From positions 1 through 39,871 of the forward strand of contig NZ_JARRAF010000040.1 of the NCBI RefSeq assembly GCF_030129945.1: DNA of 39,871 nt, read 5' to 3'. The notes below the pieces were generated by a model. It saw nothing but the letters and a program-made list of their open reading frames with translations, had not been told where the DNA came from and did no database searches. Of this stretch, positions 8,858 through 17,999 are shown piece by piece. A program made the translations under genes and the position numbers. Numbering within the stretch: position 1 is the first letter of the stretch; each line of letters begins with the position of its first letter. Source of the stretch: Parachitinimonas caeni. Its GTDB lineage: Bacteria; Pseudomonadota; Gammaproteobacteria; Burkholderiales; Chitinimonadaceae.

Positions 8858-9157
8858 ATGAATGCTTCTCCACCGCCAGTGGCACCTTTCAATACGCGTA
8901 AATTCGCGATTGCGGCCTTGGTTTTATCACTTAGCTCCTTACTGATTGGGCCATTTGGCTGCATTCCGGGAATCATCCTCGGCCACTTAGTCCGTGCATA
9001 TGAAAAAACCGGAAAGTCCGCCAAAATGGCGCTGGCAAGTTTGGTAATTGGCTATTTATTCTTGCTACTCATCATTGCCAGTTTGGTCGTTATTGTTATT
9101 CAATTTTTGATTGTCGGCCAGACGATGAATGCCCTGGGTGGAAATGTCCCCAGCTGA
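8858..9157 (+). CDS. DUF4190-type small membrane protein
   Basis: This 99-residue inner-membrane protein has two hydrophobic segments (about 16-45, AIAALVLSLSSLLIGPFG..., and 57-86). Between them is the GHLVRAYEKTGKSAKMALA loop characteristic of DUF4190 proteins. The proline-rich N-terminus (MNASPPPVAP) is typical of the family. Function is unknown. It begins 51 bases after the thioredoxin-like gene and may or may not share its transcript; the ribosome binding site is poor. Confidence 0.75.
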   Translation: MNASPPPVAPFNTRKFAIAALVLSLSSLLIGPFGCIPGIILGHLVRAYEKTGKSAKMALASLVIGYLFLLLIIASLVVIVIQFLIVGQTMNALGGNVPS

Positions 9158-9189
9158 AAAATAAATAGATAGCTGAAGAGAGGTTTTTC

Positions 9190-9681
9190 ATGCCCGAAGG
9201 TGCATTATCGATTCGTCTGACGGCCCTTGAAGATTGGCAGATTCTCAAGCAAATCAGGCTCGCATCGTTACGCGATGCCCCATCCGCCTTTGTGCAGACT
9301 CATGCCCAAGCCAGTGCAATCAGCGACCAGGAATGGCAAGATCGCGCAGCGGGCCTATCTGAGCCGCGCATTATTATGGCGTTTATCGACGGCAAAGCCG
9401 TTGGAATGATTGGCGGTATCAGGTACGAAGGCGAATTCAATATGGCGTCGATGTGGGTATCACCGGAATTTCGCCAAATAGGCATTGCGAGCAAACTGAT
9501 AACAGGCTTGAAAACCTTTGCAAGAAATCAGGGATATATCCAGCTGATATTGCAGGTAGCAGCAGCAAATAATGCGGCCATTCAATGCTATCTACGACAG
9601 GGTTTTCAGCTTTGTGACAATTCTGCGGGAGCCGCACCCTCTTTTGACGATAATGATCGAAAAATGGTGTGCCTGCTTTGA
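9190..9681 (+). CDS. GNAT family N-acetyltransferase
   Basis: This is a 163-residue GNAT-fold acetyltransferase. Residues about 60-130 hold the acetyl-CoA core: the strand pair AVGMIGG and ASMWVSPEFR, then the pyrophosphate-loop region RQIGIASKLI (a Q/RxxGxA/G variant), and LILQVAAANNAAIQCYLRQGF, the usual strand/helix where the substrate pocket closes. The substrate cannot be told from sequence. GAGAGG lies 6 bases before the ATG. The gene is convergent with the MFS transporter and shares a bidirectional terminator just downstream. Confidence 0.85.
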   Translation: MPEGALSIRLTALEDWQILKQIRLASLRDAPSAFVQTHAQASAISDQEWQDRAAGLSEPRIIMAFIDGKAVGMIGGIRYEGEFNMASMWVSPEFRQIGIASKLITGLKTFARNQGYIQLILQVAAANNAAIQCYLRQGFQLCDNSAGAAPSFDDNDRKMVCLL

Positions 9682-9701
9682 ATTGCCATTACCAGTGAAA
9701 T

Positions 9702-9727
9702 AAAAAACCGGCTTAGCCGGTTTTTTA
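9702..9727. terminator. Bidirectional intrinsic terminator
   Basis: A short perfect hairpin (AACCGGC-TTA-GCCGGTT) is flanked by a run of A on the left and a run of T on the right. It therefore reads as an intrinsic terminator on both strands, ending the acetyltransferase from the left and the small ORF/MFS transcript from the right. Confidence 0.85.
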
Positions 9728-9756
9728 TTGCTACAACGCGTCACGATGACACTCCA

Positions 9757-9885
9757 TCAACGACAAAGCGCCCAGAGATTGGCCAGTACCACCGTATTGA
9801 GGGGGTCCAGATAGCCAATTGTTGCCAGCATCGTCAGCACCAGCAACAAAAGCGAGCCCAAAATCCAGGCGAGCCGTTGTTTCAT
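9757..9885 (-). CDS. Small single-pass membrane peptide (42 aa), coupled to MFS gene
   Basis: This short ORF has its ATG overlapping the stop codon of the MFS transporter (ATGA, 9882-9885). It encodes 42 residues: a positively charged start (MKQR), a strongly hydrophobic stretch LAWILGSLLLLVLTMLATIGYL, and the end LDPLNTVVLANLWALCR. The stop/start overlap, the membrane-like composition and the terminator immediately downstream support a real translated gene. Function is unknown; it could be a small partner of the transporter. It has no ribosome binding site of its own apart from the coupling. Confidence 0.6.
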   Translation of the reverse strand: MKQRLAWILGSLLLLVLTMLATIGYLDPLNTVVLANLWALCR

Positions 9886-11093
9886 GGCGTCGCCACTGCG
9901 GCTTGTTGACCGATGGCATGCTCTTTTACCGGCCAATTAATGATCGCAGCAAAGACCCCCAGCGCAATGGAGATTTGCCAGACAACATCGTAACTACCGG
10001 TCCTGTCGTAGAGAACACCGCCAAGCCACACCCCCAGGAAGCTACCAATCTGATGCGAGAAAAAGACGAGACCGGACAACATGCTCAGGTAACGAACACC
10101 GAAAATCTGGGCAACCACCCCATTGGTCAGCGGTACGGTCGAAAGCCAGAGCAGGCCCATGGTTGCCGCAAACAGGCAGACTGACAGCTGGCTTAGTGGC
10201 ATCGAAATGAAAATGGCAATGACCACGGCACGTGCAAGGTAAATACCCGATAGCAGCAGCCGCTTGGGTACGCGCGCGCCGAGCTGCCCGGCCACGAAGG
10301 TTCCGAGGACGTTGCAAAGGCCGATCAGCGCCAGGGCATAACTGGCGGTCTCGGCCGGCAAGCCCTTGTCCTTGAGGAAGGCCGGCAGATGTACGCCAAT
10401 AAACACCACTTGGAAGCCGCAGACAAAGTAACCAGCCGTCAGCAATAAAAAGCTTGGGTAACTGATTGCCTGCTTGAGCGCCTGCCCCACCGATTGCTGG
10501 TTTTCCTCGGTGCCACCAGCCCTCTCCGGCTCGTAGAGTCCGGCAGACAGGGGGGCAATCAACAAGGCCATCATGGCCAGGATCAACAAGGCATTGACCC
10601 ACCCCAAATGGGAAATCATGAATTGCTCGGTCGGTACCATCAGAAACTGCCCGAATGAGCCAGCGGCTGCGGCCAGCCCCATGGCCTGGGAGCGCTTGCT
10701 TTCAGGGAAACTACGTCCGATGACGCCGTAAACCACGCTATAGGTCGTACCAGACAAGGCCACACCCAGCAACACGCCAGCCGAGCCAGCAAATGCCAAG
10801 CCAGATGCGGACATCGTCATCAGCGCCAGTCCGGCCGCGTAGAGCAAGGCCCCAATGATCAGCACTCGCCGCGCACCGTAACGATCTGCCAGCATGCCGG
10901 TGAAAGCCTGGGCGGCGCCCCACACCAGATTCTGCAGGCCAAGCGCGAAGGCAAAGACTTCACGATTCCAATGAAATGCCTCGGTCATCGGTGGGAGAAA
11001 GAAACCAAACCCATGCCGGATGCCCATGGACAGTGAAACAATCAGGCCCGAGCAGATGAGGATGGTAGTCAGCGAAGGTTGGGAACGGGGCAT
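9882..11093 (-). CDS. MFS transporter
   Basis: This is a 403-residue, 12-helix major facilitator. Between helices 2 and 3 it has the MFS loop motif (MLADRYGARRVLI, a G-x3-D-R-x-G-x-R-R variant), and a second related loop GQLGARVPKRLLL in the C-terminal half. The first helix (TTILICSGLIVSLSMGIRHGFGFFLPPM) resembles the oxalate/monocarboxylate branch, but the substrate is unknown. I placed the start at MPRSQPSL because the 37 residues upstream in the longer frame are not transporter-like. The gene overlaps the 42-residue ORF by ATGA. Confidence 0.9.
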   Translation of the reverse strand: MPRSQPSLTTILICSGLIVSLSMGIRHGFGFFLPPMTEAFHWNREVFAFALGLQNLVWGAAQAFTGMLADRYGARRVLIIGALLYAAGLALMTMSASGLAFAGSAGVLLGVALSGTTYSVVYGVIGRSFPESKRSQAMGLAAAAGSFGQFLMVPTEQFMISHLGWVNALLILAMMALLIAPLSAGLYEPERAGGTEENQQSVGQALKQAISYPSFLLLTAGYFVCGFQVVFIGVHLPAFLKDKGLPAETASYALALIGLCNVLGTFVAGQLGARVPKRLLLSGIYLARAVVIAIFISMPLSQLSVCLFAATMGLLWLSTVPLTNGVVAQIFGVRYLSMLSGLVFFSHQIGSFLGVWLGGVLYDRTGSYDVVWQISIALGVFAAIINWPVKEHAIGQQAAVATP

Positions 11094-11203
11094 AGCAGGC
11101 TCCGGTGCAGTAGTGTGTCCGAACGATTGTGCGCTTTTGTCCGGCACAGCCAAAAGAGACAGTCCGTACAATTTCAACCAACACAGACCCGGCCAGATGG
11201 GCA

Positions 11204-11225
11204 AACGGCCACAGATGTGGCCGTT
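11204..11225 (-). terminator. Possible serC terminator hairpin
   Basis: A nearly perfect palindrome (AACGGCCACA-GA-TGTGGCCGTT) lies 55 bases after the serC stop on the minus strand. The following T-run is weak (GTTTG), so it may be a processing or Rho-assisted end rather than a strong intrinsic terminator. Confidence 0.45.
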
Positions 11226-11279
11226 GTTTAACTGCTGTCACGCCTTCCTGTTGCCCGTAGCGCCGCTACGGCAAGCCTG

Positions 11280-12365
11280 TCAGCCGTGGTTCTTGGCAAA
11301 ATCCTGCATGAAATTGGCCAAGGCCTTGACGCCCTCAAACGGCATGGCGTTATAAATGGATGCGCGCATCCCCCCCACCGAGCGATGGCCTTTGAGTTGC
11401 AGCAGGTTGCGTACTTTTGCTTCCTTGATGAATTCGTCATCCAGCCGCTCATCGGTCAGGCGGAATGGCACATTCATGCGTGAGCGGAATGGTTTATCGA
11501 CCGGACAGGCATAAAAATCGCCTGAATTGTCGATGACTTCATACAACAAAGCGGCCTTTTCGATATTGCGTTGCTCGATTGCCTTGAGCCCACCCTGCTT
11601 CAAGATCCATTTGAAGACCAGCCCCGCCACATAAATGGCAAAGGTCGGTGGCGTGTTGTACATCGAGTCACCATCGGCGTGGATTTTGTAGTCGAACATG
11701 GTTGGCGTGCCAGGCACAACCTGACCGAGCAGATCTTCCCGCACGATCACCACGGTCAGGCCCGCAGGGCCGATATTCTTCTGCGCACCACCGTAGATCA
11801 GACCGAATTTATTGACCTCTACCGGCCGCGACAGGAAGTTGGACGACACATCACATACTAGCGGGGTATCCCCGGCATCCGGTGTGAACGGATATTCGAC
11901 ACCGCCGATGGTTTCATTCGAGGTGTAGTGCAGGTACGCGGCATCTGCCGAGCGCTTCCAGGCCTCCTGCGCCGGAACATAGGCGTAAGCGCGGTCTTCC
12001 GACGACGCCACGATGTTCACGTCTGCAAACTTCCGGGCTTCCTTGATGGCCAGTTTGGACCAATGGCCGGTATCAACGAAGTCGATCACTTTCTTGCCAC
12101 GCACGAGGTTCATCGGAACCATTGCAAACTGGGTGGAGGCTCCCCCCTGCAAAAACAGCACCTTATAGTTCTTGCCAATGCCCATCAGGCTGCGCAGATC
12201 TTCTTCGGCCTCGGCAGCGATCTGCATGAACTCTTTGCCGCGATGGCTCATTTCCATCACCGACATACCGGTACCATGCCAGTCCATCAATTCTTTCTGC
12301 ACTTCGATCAGGACTTCGCGTGGCAACACTGCCGGGCCGGCGCTGAAATTGAAGACGGGGGACAT
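11280..12365 (-). CDS. serC: Phosphoserine aminotransferase SerC
   Basis: SerC is a PLP enzyme that converts 3-phosphohydroxypyruvate and glutamate to phosphoserine, and also serves pyridoxine synthesis. The 361-residue length is normal. The N-terminus VFNFSAGPAVLP is diagnostic, as are WHGTGMSVMEMSHRGKEF, the GGAST phosphate-binding loop (74-78), HYTSNETIGGVE (146-156), and the PLP lysine in YGGAQKN (Lys196). KGHRSVGGMRASIYNAMP near the end is also canonical. The start at 12365 is preceded by AAGGAG at 6 bases; the 14 extra residues of the longer frame are not conserved. It is followed by the MFS gene but separated by a hairpin, so it is probably monocistronic. Confidence 0.97.
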   Translation of the reverse strand: MSPVFNFSAGPAVLPREVLIEVQKELMDWHGTGMSVMEMSHRGKEFMQIAAEAEEDLRSLMGIGKNYKVLFLQGGASTQFAMVPMNLVRGKKVIDFVDTGHWSKLAIKEARKFADVNIVASSEDRAYAYVPAQEAWKRSADAAYLHYTSNETIGGVEYPFTPDAGDTPLVCDVSSNFLSRPVEVNKFGLIYGGAQKNIGPAGLTVVIVREDLLGQVVPGTPTMFDYKIHADGDSMYNTPPTFAIYVAGLVFKWILKQGGLKAIEQRNIEKAALLYEVIDNSGDFYACPVDKPFRSRMNVPFRLTDERLDDEFIKEAKVRNLLQLKGHRSVGGMRASIYNAMPFEGVKALANFMQDFAKNHG

Positions 12366-12574
12366 CGAACGCTCCTTGTATTGACGATAGACAGCAGGTT
12401 TTCCCACTGTTAAAGCTTAGACAACATTGCGACGGTTTCGGTCGCAGGAATGCATCCACCGGGGATGCCAAGACCATCAAGAAAGTCCTCCAGCTAATGC
12501 TGATGGGCCAATCCGGGTGATGCCAGCTTGTTAGCGCGTCAGTTACTGGTCAAGAGTCACTTACTTCAAGTTTT

Positions 12575-13021
12575 TCAGGACAGCAGAAAATGCGCGCGGG
12601 CAACAGCCGTCGGTTTGCTGCGATCATCCTGCCAGGCAGTCATCAGCACATTAGCTACGCGCTTGCCCTGCTTGGTGATTTCACACTGTGCGTAAAGGGT
12701 TTGCGGCTTGCCAGATCGCAGGTAGTCCAAAGAAAAATCCACCGTCCTTGGCACCTCATTTGATTCGCGCGCCCACATCAGGTGCAACAGTGCGGCGTTT
12801 TCAAGAAACCCGCCAATCACGCCGCCATGTAGCGCTGGCAGCTTGGTATTACCAACATTGCGCTCATGAAACGGTAGAAGGAACAACAGATTGTCGTTTT
12901 CCTCCTGCATCTGCACCCCCAGCAGCTGAGCATAGGGGATCTGCTCGATGATGCCGGTGTAATCCCCGCTATCTTTCGCGGCATGCAGTGTTTGGATCAG
13001 TAAGGATTCAGCGGTTCGCAT
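12575..13021 (-). CDS. PaaI-type hotdog thioesterase (second of pair)
   Basis: This is a 148-residue hotdog-fold protein of the PaaI/YigI thioesterase type. The key helix is PALHGGVIGGFLENAALLHL (the HGG motif with the downstream acidic/amide position), followed by strands TVDFSLDYLRSG and TLYAQCEITKQGKRVANV. The likely reaction is hydrolysis of an acyl-CoA; the chain is unknown. The start at 13021 lies inside the end of the upstream paralogue and has GGAGG 6 bases upstream, so the two are translationally coupled. The two proteins share layout but not close sequence, suggesting an old duplication or a heteromeric enzyme. Confidence 0.85.
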   Translation of the reverse strand: MRTAESLLIQTLHAAKDSGDYTGIIEQIPYAQLLGVQMQEENDNLLFLLPFHERNVGNTKLPALHGGVIGGFLENAALLHLMWARESNEVPRTVDFSLDYLRSGKPQTLYAQCEITKQGKRVANVLMTAWQDDRSKPTAVARAHFLLS

Positions 13022-13505
13022 CGCCGGCCTCCGCAACAGTTTCGCTTCCCAGCGTTGCCTTGCTGGAATCGCGCATGAAGGTGCCTACGCCATAGGCAAT
13101 CGGCTGATCGTTACCATCCTGATAGGCCGTAGCGCGAGTAAATGCAATCTGCCGACCCAGCCGGTAGCACTCGGCCGTGCAAAACACCGGCGAGCCCGGC
13201 GTGGCACTGCGCAGGTAATCAATGCGCAAGTCAAGTGTGGCAATGGCTTCTGCAGACTCAAGAAAGGAAAAAACGGACAGCGCACTGGTGGCATCAATCA
13301 GCGAGGTGACCACCCCGCCATGCAAAACACCGGTTTTCGGATTCCCCACCAGCTTGGTATGGTACGGAACAAGCATCGTAGCCCGCCCGCGCTCGCCGGC
13401 AACAAACTCCAGACCAATCGTGCTGTTATGCGGAAGCTGACAAAACCAGGACCAAATGTCCTGAAACAAAGCCGGATTGGTAACCGGCAGCGGTAGATTG
13501 TGCAT
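13008..13505 (-). CDS. PaaI-type hotdog thioesterase (first of pair)
   Basis: This is a 165-residue hotdog thioesterase with the motif GVLHGGVVTSLIDATSALSVF, then ATLDLRIDYLRSATPGSPVFCTAECYRLGRQIAFTRA, a standard PaaI core. AGGAG lies 6 bases before the ATG at 13505; the 18-residue extension in the longer frame was rejected. It overlaps the next thioesterase gene by 14 bases. Acyl-CoA thioester hydrolysis is family knowledge; the physiological substrate is unknown. Confidence 0.85.
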   Translation of the reverse strand: MHNLPLPVTNPALFQDIWSWFCQLPHNSTIGLEFVAGERGRATMLVPYHTKLVGNPKTGVLHGGVVTSLIDATSALSVFSFLESAEAIATLDLRIDYLRSATPGSPVFCTAECYRLGRQIAFTRATAYQDGNDQPIAYGVGTFMRDSSKATLGSETVAEAGDANR

Positions 13506-13760
13506 CGCAGCTCCTTGCAAGAAGCGCCAACCGTGGTCGATCCAGAAAGCGATCTGCACAGGTGGCCATTTCGATCAAAGGTATGGGACCAACGACGCGC
13601 CGTTGAATTCCCGTCCGCTGACACTGTGTTACACGAGATCCCCGTGGGCCACCTCATCCGACCCGCCAAGGCAGATCAAGTACCCATGCAAACACCCGGC
13701 CACAGAACCCGGCGCCTCCTCCCGGTTGGCACGATTGCAATCGCTGTGCTGTTCTTATTG

Positions 13761-13816
13761 TAGGCTCTGTTGACATTTTGTTTCCGATCCGGAGATTAAA
13801 ACGTCAACAGAGCCTA
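13761..13816. repeat. Short palindromic element with TAGGCTCTGTTGAC ends
   Basis: A 56-bp element has the perfect 14-bp inverted ends TAGGCTCTGTTGAC and its complement; with one mismatch the ends extend to 19 bp. The left half also matches the sequence beginning at 39647 over roughly 27 bases, and a 15-base piece recurs at the end of nasA (28079). The shape is that of a miniature inverted-repeat element or two abutted ends of an insertion sequence. It lies in the otherwise gene-free stretch between the thioesterase pair and gyrA (13506-13908). Confidence 0.75.
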
Positions 13817-13859
13817 GAAGCCGATTCGACCGCAGCTGAAGGTTGAATCAACCAACAGC

Positions 13860-13890
13860 AAACAGGCGCCGGGGATTCCGGCGCCTGTTT
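13860..13890 (-). terminator. gyrA terminator
   Basis: A 13-bp GC-rich stem (AAACAGGCGCCGG paired with CCGGCGCCTGTTT) with a 5-base loop begins 18 bases past the gyrA stop on the minus strand. The T-run is short, but stem strength and position support a terminator. Confidence 0.75.
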
Positions 13891-13908
13891 GTCATGACAA
13901 TTTATGCA

Positions 13909-16524
13909 TTACTCGGCTGCAGCTTCACCATCACCTGTTTCATCAAGCGGCTCGCCGTCTTCCACCTCACCCTCCGCATCGCCATCGGTCTCTACGACTT
14001 TTTCAACACCCGACAGCGTTTCACCCGCATCCAGGTTGATCAGGCGCACCCCTTGGGTGCTGCGACCGGTTTCGCGAATCTCGGCCACCGCAGTACGGAT
14101 CAGCACACCACCCGTGGTAATCAGCATGATCTGGTCGGACTCCTGCACCAGCGTAGCGGTCACCAGCTTGCCGTTCCGTTCTGACAGTTCAATCGCAATC
14201 ACCCCCTGGGTACCCCGGCTGGTGTGACGGTATTCGCTGATCGCGGTGCGTTTACCATAGCCAAACTCGGTGGCTGTCAGCACCTGCCAGGTTTCCGAAT
14301 CGGCAGCCAACAGGCTGATCAACTCTTGCCCCGCTGCCAATTGCATGCCACGCACACCGCGTGCGGCACGTCCCATCGGCCGCACATCCGACTCATCAAA
14401 CCGCACCGCCTTACCCGCGTCGGAGAACAACATGATTTGATGCGAACCGCCGGTGAGCACGACCCCGATCAGGTGATCGCCCTCCTCCAGATCGACAGCG
14501 ATGATGCCCTTCTTCATTGGACGGGAGAAATCGGACAGCGGCGTCTTCTTCACAGTACCGCGCTGCGTTGCCATGAATACGTACTGATGATCACTGAACT
14601 CCTTGACCGGCAGAATGGCCGTGATCTTCTCGCCATCCTGCAAAGGCAAGATGTTGACGATCGGCTTACCGCGCGAGGCACGCCCCCCCTGCGGCACTTC
14701 ATACACCTTCAGCCAGTAAATACGGCCCAAGGACGAGAAGCACAGCACGTAGTCATGGGTATTGGCGATAAACAGGTTGTCGATGAAATCGTCTTCCTTG
14801 GTTGCCGTGGCCTGCTTGCCACGCCCACCACGCCGTTGTGACCGATACTCATCCAGCGGCTGGGCCTTCATATACCCGGTATGAGAGAGCGTCACCACCA
14901 TGTCCTGCGGGGTGATCAGATCTTCCAGGCACAGGTCTTCGCCGTGGGCGATGATTTCAGAACGGCGCGGATCTCCATATTGCAGTTTGATCTCGCCCAG
15001 CTCCTTGATGATGATCTCGGTGATACGCTCTGCACGTGCCAGGATATCCAGCAGATCGGCGATCTTTTCCATGATTTCGCGGTATTCGCCGACAATCTTG
15101 TCCTGCTCCAGGCCGGTCAGGCGCTGCAGTCGCAGTTCCAGAATCGCTTGCGCCTGTGCTTCGGACAGCTTGTAACCACGTTCGGTCAAACCAAACTCTG
15201 CCGCCAAACCCTCCGGCCGATAACTATCGGCCGTCGCCCGGGACAACATCTCTTCAACCAGTTGCGAACGCCAGTAGCGCGCCATCAAGCCCGTACGCGC
15301 TTCTGACGGTGTCGGCGCGGCTTTGATCAGAGCAATGATCTCATCGACATTCGACAAGGCAACCGCCAGACCTTCGAGCACGTGACCACGCTCACGCGCC
15401 TTGCGCAGTTCGTAAATGGTGCGGCGGGTGACCACTTCACGCCGGTGACGCAGGAAGGCATCCAGTACCTGTTTGATATTGAGCAGGCGCGGCTGACCAT
15501 CAACCAGCGCCACCATATTGATACCGAAGCTGTCTTGCAGCTGAGTGTGCTTATACAGATTGTTGAGGACCACCTCGGCGACTTCGCCACGCTTGAGCTC
15601 GATCACCACACGCATGCCCGACTTGTCGGACTCATCACGCAGATCGGAAATGCCTTCAACAACTTTATCGCGCACCAGCTCGGCAATGCGCTCACACAGC
15701 TTGGCCTTGTTCACCTGATACGGCAGTTCGTCAACGATGATGGCCTGCCGTTCGCCCTTGCCGATCTCTTCGAAGTGGGTCCGGGCGCGCATGACCACAC
15801 GGCCACGGCCCGTGCGGTAGCCTTCCTTGACACCCGCCGTGCCATAGATGATGCCGGCTGTCGGGAAATCCGGCGCAGGCACGATGTCGATCAGCTCGTC
15901 GATGCCGATCTCGGGATTGGCCAGCAGCGCAAGGCAGGCATCAATCACTTCCACAAGGTTGTGCGGCGGGATATTGGTCGCCATCCCCACAGCAATGCCG
16001 GAGGCCCCGTTGATCAGCAGGTTGGGGATGCGTGCCGGCAGGATCAGCGGCTCTTGCTCTGAACCATCGTAGTTGGGACCAAAATCGACGGTTTCCTTGT
16101 CGATGTCGGAGAGCAGTTCATGTGCAATGCGCGACATGCGGATTTCGGTGTATCGCATTGCGGCCGCATTATCGCCGTCGATGGAGCCGAAGTTACCCTG
16201 GCCATCCACCAGGGGGTAGCGCAGCGAGAAATCCTGCGCCATACGGACGATGGTGTCGTAAACAGCGGTGTCACCGTGCGGGTGGTATTTACCGATCACG
16301 TCGCCGACGATACGGGCGGACTTCTTGTAAGCACGGTTCCAGTCATTGCTCAACTCGTGCATCGCGTATAAAACCCGCCGATGCACGGGTTTAAGGCCAT
16401 CTCGAACATCGGGCAGTGCGCGCCCGACGATCACGCTCATCGCGTAATCGAGGTAGGAACGACGCATTTCCTCTTCGAGGCTGACCGGGATGGTTTCTTT
16501 CGCGAATTGTTGTAGTTCTGACAT
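13909..16524 (-). CDS. gyrA: DNA gyrase subunit A
   Basis: GyrA is the DNA-breaking and rejoining subunit of the A2B2 gyrase that introduces negative supercoils. The 871-residue length is normal. The start [36 protein letters not shown], the catalytic Tyr in MRYTEIR (Tyr125), and the C-terminal GyrA box QRRGGRG are all present, followed by beta-pinwheel blades and an acidic tail rich in D, E and G. In the quinolone-resistance region the sequence is [11 protein letters not shown]: Thr86 occupies the place of E. coli Ser83 and Asp90 that of Asp87. Thr is a normal wild-type residue at this position in many bacteria, so resistance cannot be claimed. The start at 16524 removes 20 non-conserved residues of the longer frame. 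Confidence 0.98.
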   Translation of the reverse strand: MSELQQFAKETIPVSLEEEMRRSYLDYAMSVIVGRALPDVRDGLKPVHRRVLYAMHELSNDWNRAYKKSARIVGDVIGKYHPHGDTAVYDTIVRMAQDFSLRYPLVDGQGNFGSIDGDNAAAMRYTEIRMSRIAHELLSDIDKETVDFGPNYDGSEQEPLILPARIPNLLINGASGIAVGMATNIPPHNLVEVIDACLALLANPEIGIDELIDIVPAPDFPTAGIIYGTAGVKEGYRTGRGRVVMRARTHFEEIGKGERQAIIVDELPYQVNKAKLCERIAELVRDKVVEGISDLRDESDKSGMRVVIELKRGEVAEVVLNNLYKHTQLQDSFGINMVALVDGQPRLLNIKQVLDAFLRHRREVVTRRTIYELRKARERGHVLEGLAVALSNVDEIIALIKAAPTPSEARTGLMARYWRSQLVEEMLSRATADSYRPEGLAAEFGLTERGYKLSEAQAQAILELRLQRLTGLEQDKIVGEYREIMEKIADLLDILARAERITEIIIKELGEIKLQYGDPRRSEIIAHGEDLCLEDLITPQDMVVTLSHTGYMKAQPLDEYRSQRRGGRGKQATATKEDDFIDNLFIANTHDYVLCFSSLGRIYWLKVYEVPQGGRASRGKPIVNILPLQDGEKITAILPVKEFSDHQYVFMATQRGTVKKTPLSDFSRPMKKGIIAVDLEEGDHLIGVVLTGGSHQIMLFSDAGKAVRFDESDVRPMGRAARGVRGMQLAAGQELISLLAADSETWQVLTATEFGYGKRTAISEYRHTSRGTQGVIAIELSERNGKLVTATLVQESDQIMLITTGGVLIRTAVAEIRETGRSTQGVRLINLDAGETLSGVEKVVETDGDAEGEVEDGEPLDETGDGEAAAE

Positions 16525-17135
16525 AGGAACGGTTTGAACCGGGGGAAAAATGTCACAAATTTTACCATGCGCACCCCCTCCCAAGCACCCATCGCCGACG
16601 TCACAACCAGCCAGACAACCGCTCCAAATCGCTCACGAAGCCCCGAGATTGCTATTTATTCCTGCCAAGACAATCACTTGGCTGCACATAAAACATTTTG
16701 CCGCAATGCACACACCAGCCACGCGATTCACGATAAACGTCGGTAATTTGCTTATTAATTGCCTTGCACCCCGCTGCAGATTTGGCGCGAGCCGTCAGCC
16801 TCTTATAAACTTGAGGGGATTCATGCTCGTTCGCCGCGTGGCAAGGGGTGCGTCGCTACCAGTTCAGACGCATTTCAGGGAGAGCGCCACGCCAGCAAAT
16901 ATCCGGTTTCGAGCCGGCATGCACCGCTTTATTGCAGTGCAATGCCAGCCAGCCCCTACCGCTCGCAACAGCTTCAGGGCCCAGTCTTGTACTGCACCGG
17001 GATTTGCCAGCCGAAGTTGCACGGGCACCGAAGCCGGCGCAACCAGCGTGTCTTCGCGGTAGTCATCTACGGCGATCCGAAAACACTCTGGCGGCCCCCC
17101 AGCGTTCCAATAACAGAACTTGGAGTAACCTAAAC
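16525..17135. promoter_or_regulatory. Divergent gyrA-ompA intergenic region with candidate ompA promoter
   Basis: This is a 611-base gap between divergent genes. On the plus strand TTGGCG (16782-16787), a 16-base spacer and TATAAA (16804-16809) form a reasonable sigma-70 promoter. If it is used, the ompA mRNA has a leader of about 320 bases. Within the leader an ATG at 16823 with GAGGGG upstream opens a 79-codon frame (to 17062), but its Arg/Ala/Ser-rich product looks non-coding. On the minus strand a TAAAAT box near 16557-16562 could be the gyrA -10. I see no other gene here. Confidence 0.45.
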
Positions 17136-17831
17136 ATGCAATTCACCCCACGTACCCTGGTTCAAGCCGCAGTTGTTGCTGCACTCGGCCTGACCGCTGC
17201 TACCGCTTTCGCCAAAGACGGCTACCTGACCGATACCCGCGGCACCATCGTTCGCAGCGGTTTCGGCCTGTGCTGGCACACTTCCGACTGGAAGCCGGAA
17301 ATGGCTACCGAAGAGTGCGAACCGGATCTCGTGAAGAAGCCTGAGCCAAAGCCAGAGCCAAAACCTGAGCCAAAGCCAGAGCCAGTACCTGAAACCAAGC
17401 AGGTCACTACTCCCGCCTCGACCCAGGCCAAATTCGAGCGCATCACTCTGAATGCCTCGACCCTGTTCGAATTCGATAAGGCGGTACTTAAGCCTGAAGG
17501 CATCGAGACCATCGACAAGCTTGCTGGTCAGCTGAAAAACGTTGATCCGAAGGAAACCAAGATCACCGTCACCGGCCACACCGATCGCCTGGGCAAGGAC
17601 GCTTACAACATGAAGCTGTCGGACGCTCGTGCCAATGCCGTGAAAGACCGCCTGGTGGCTGACGGCGTTAACGCCGGCGCCATCACCGCCGAAGGCAAGG
17701 GTAAGACTCAGCCAGTCACCAAGCCCGAAGACTGCAAGAAGGTTGCCAAGAATCGCAAGAAACTGATCGCCTGCCTGCAGCCTGACCGTCGCGTTGAAAT
17801 CGACATCACCGCAGCACGCGAAGTGAAGTAA
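17136..17831 (+). CDS. RmpM-like OmpA-family outer-membrane/peptidoglycan protein
   Basis: This 231-residue protein has a signal peptide (1-26, cleavage after AFA), a short N-terminal segment with SGFGLCWHTSDW and CEPD, a Pro/Glu/Lys linker made of tandem KPEP units (about 68-84), and a C-terminal OmpA-like peptidoglycan-binding domain (about 103-228). The domain shows LFEFDKAVLKPEG, TGHTDRLG, LSDARANAV and QPDRRVEI. There is no eight-stranded barrel. This layout, including the Cys-Trp pair and acidic linker, is that of Neisseria RmpM, which tethers porins to peptidoglycan; the equivalence is inferred. A Cys pair (Cys200 and Cys213) near the end probably forms the RmpM-type disulfide. GGAG lies just upstream of the ATG. 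Confidence 0.9.
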   Translation: MQFTPRTLVQAAVVAALGLTAATAFAKDGYLTDTRGTIVRSGFGLCWHTSDWKPEMATEECEPDLVKKPEPKPEPKPEPKPEPVPETKQVTTPASTQAKFERITLNASTLFEFDKAVLKPEGIETIDKLAGQLKNVDPKETKITVTGHTDRLGKDAYNMKLSDARANAVKDRLVADGVNAGAITAEGKGKTQPVTKPEDCKKVAKNRKKLIACLQPDRRVEIDITAAREVK

Positions 17832-17968
17832 TTCTGCATCGGGCACTGTTGAACTTTGCAGCCCTCAGGGCAATCCATGGTTCAACAGCGCCTGAGAACG
17901 TGTTGAAGGTTCGTCGCAATTACCATCCTTCAAGTGATGGCAAGCGCGATGAATGCTCAGCAGGTTCC

Positions 17969-17999
17969 AAGCCCCGGCCTGTCCGGGGCTTCTCTTTTT
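17969..17999 (+). terminator. Terminator of the ompA-family gene
   Basis: A GC-rich hairpin (AGCCCCGG...CCGGGGCT) followed by TCTCTTTTT lies about 140 bases after the ompA stop. The rest of 17832-18148 holds no recognisable gene and must contain the lolA promoter. Confidence 0.85.

Noticed and set aside
13761-13816. Reading the palindrome as a terminator for the thioesterases or gyrA
   Set aside because: It lies upstream of the thioesterase pair, has no T-run, has a long 28-base loop, and recurs elsewhere as a repeat end.
13960-16524. Quinolone resistance in GyrA
   Set aside because: Thr86 and Asp90 are both normal susceptible-type residues in many bacteria; nothing shows a mutation.
16823-17062. 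79-codon frame in the ompA leader
   Set aside because: The ribosome site is fair but the product is Arg/Ser/Ala-rich with no pattern; kept only as a note in the leader entry.
17337-17396. The CCTGAGCCAAAGCCAGAGCC repeats as a CRISPR or regulatory array
   Set aside because: They are in-frame coding repeats for the KPEP linker of the OmpA-family protein; no spacers are present.
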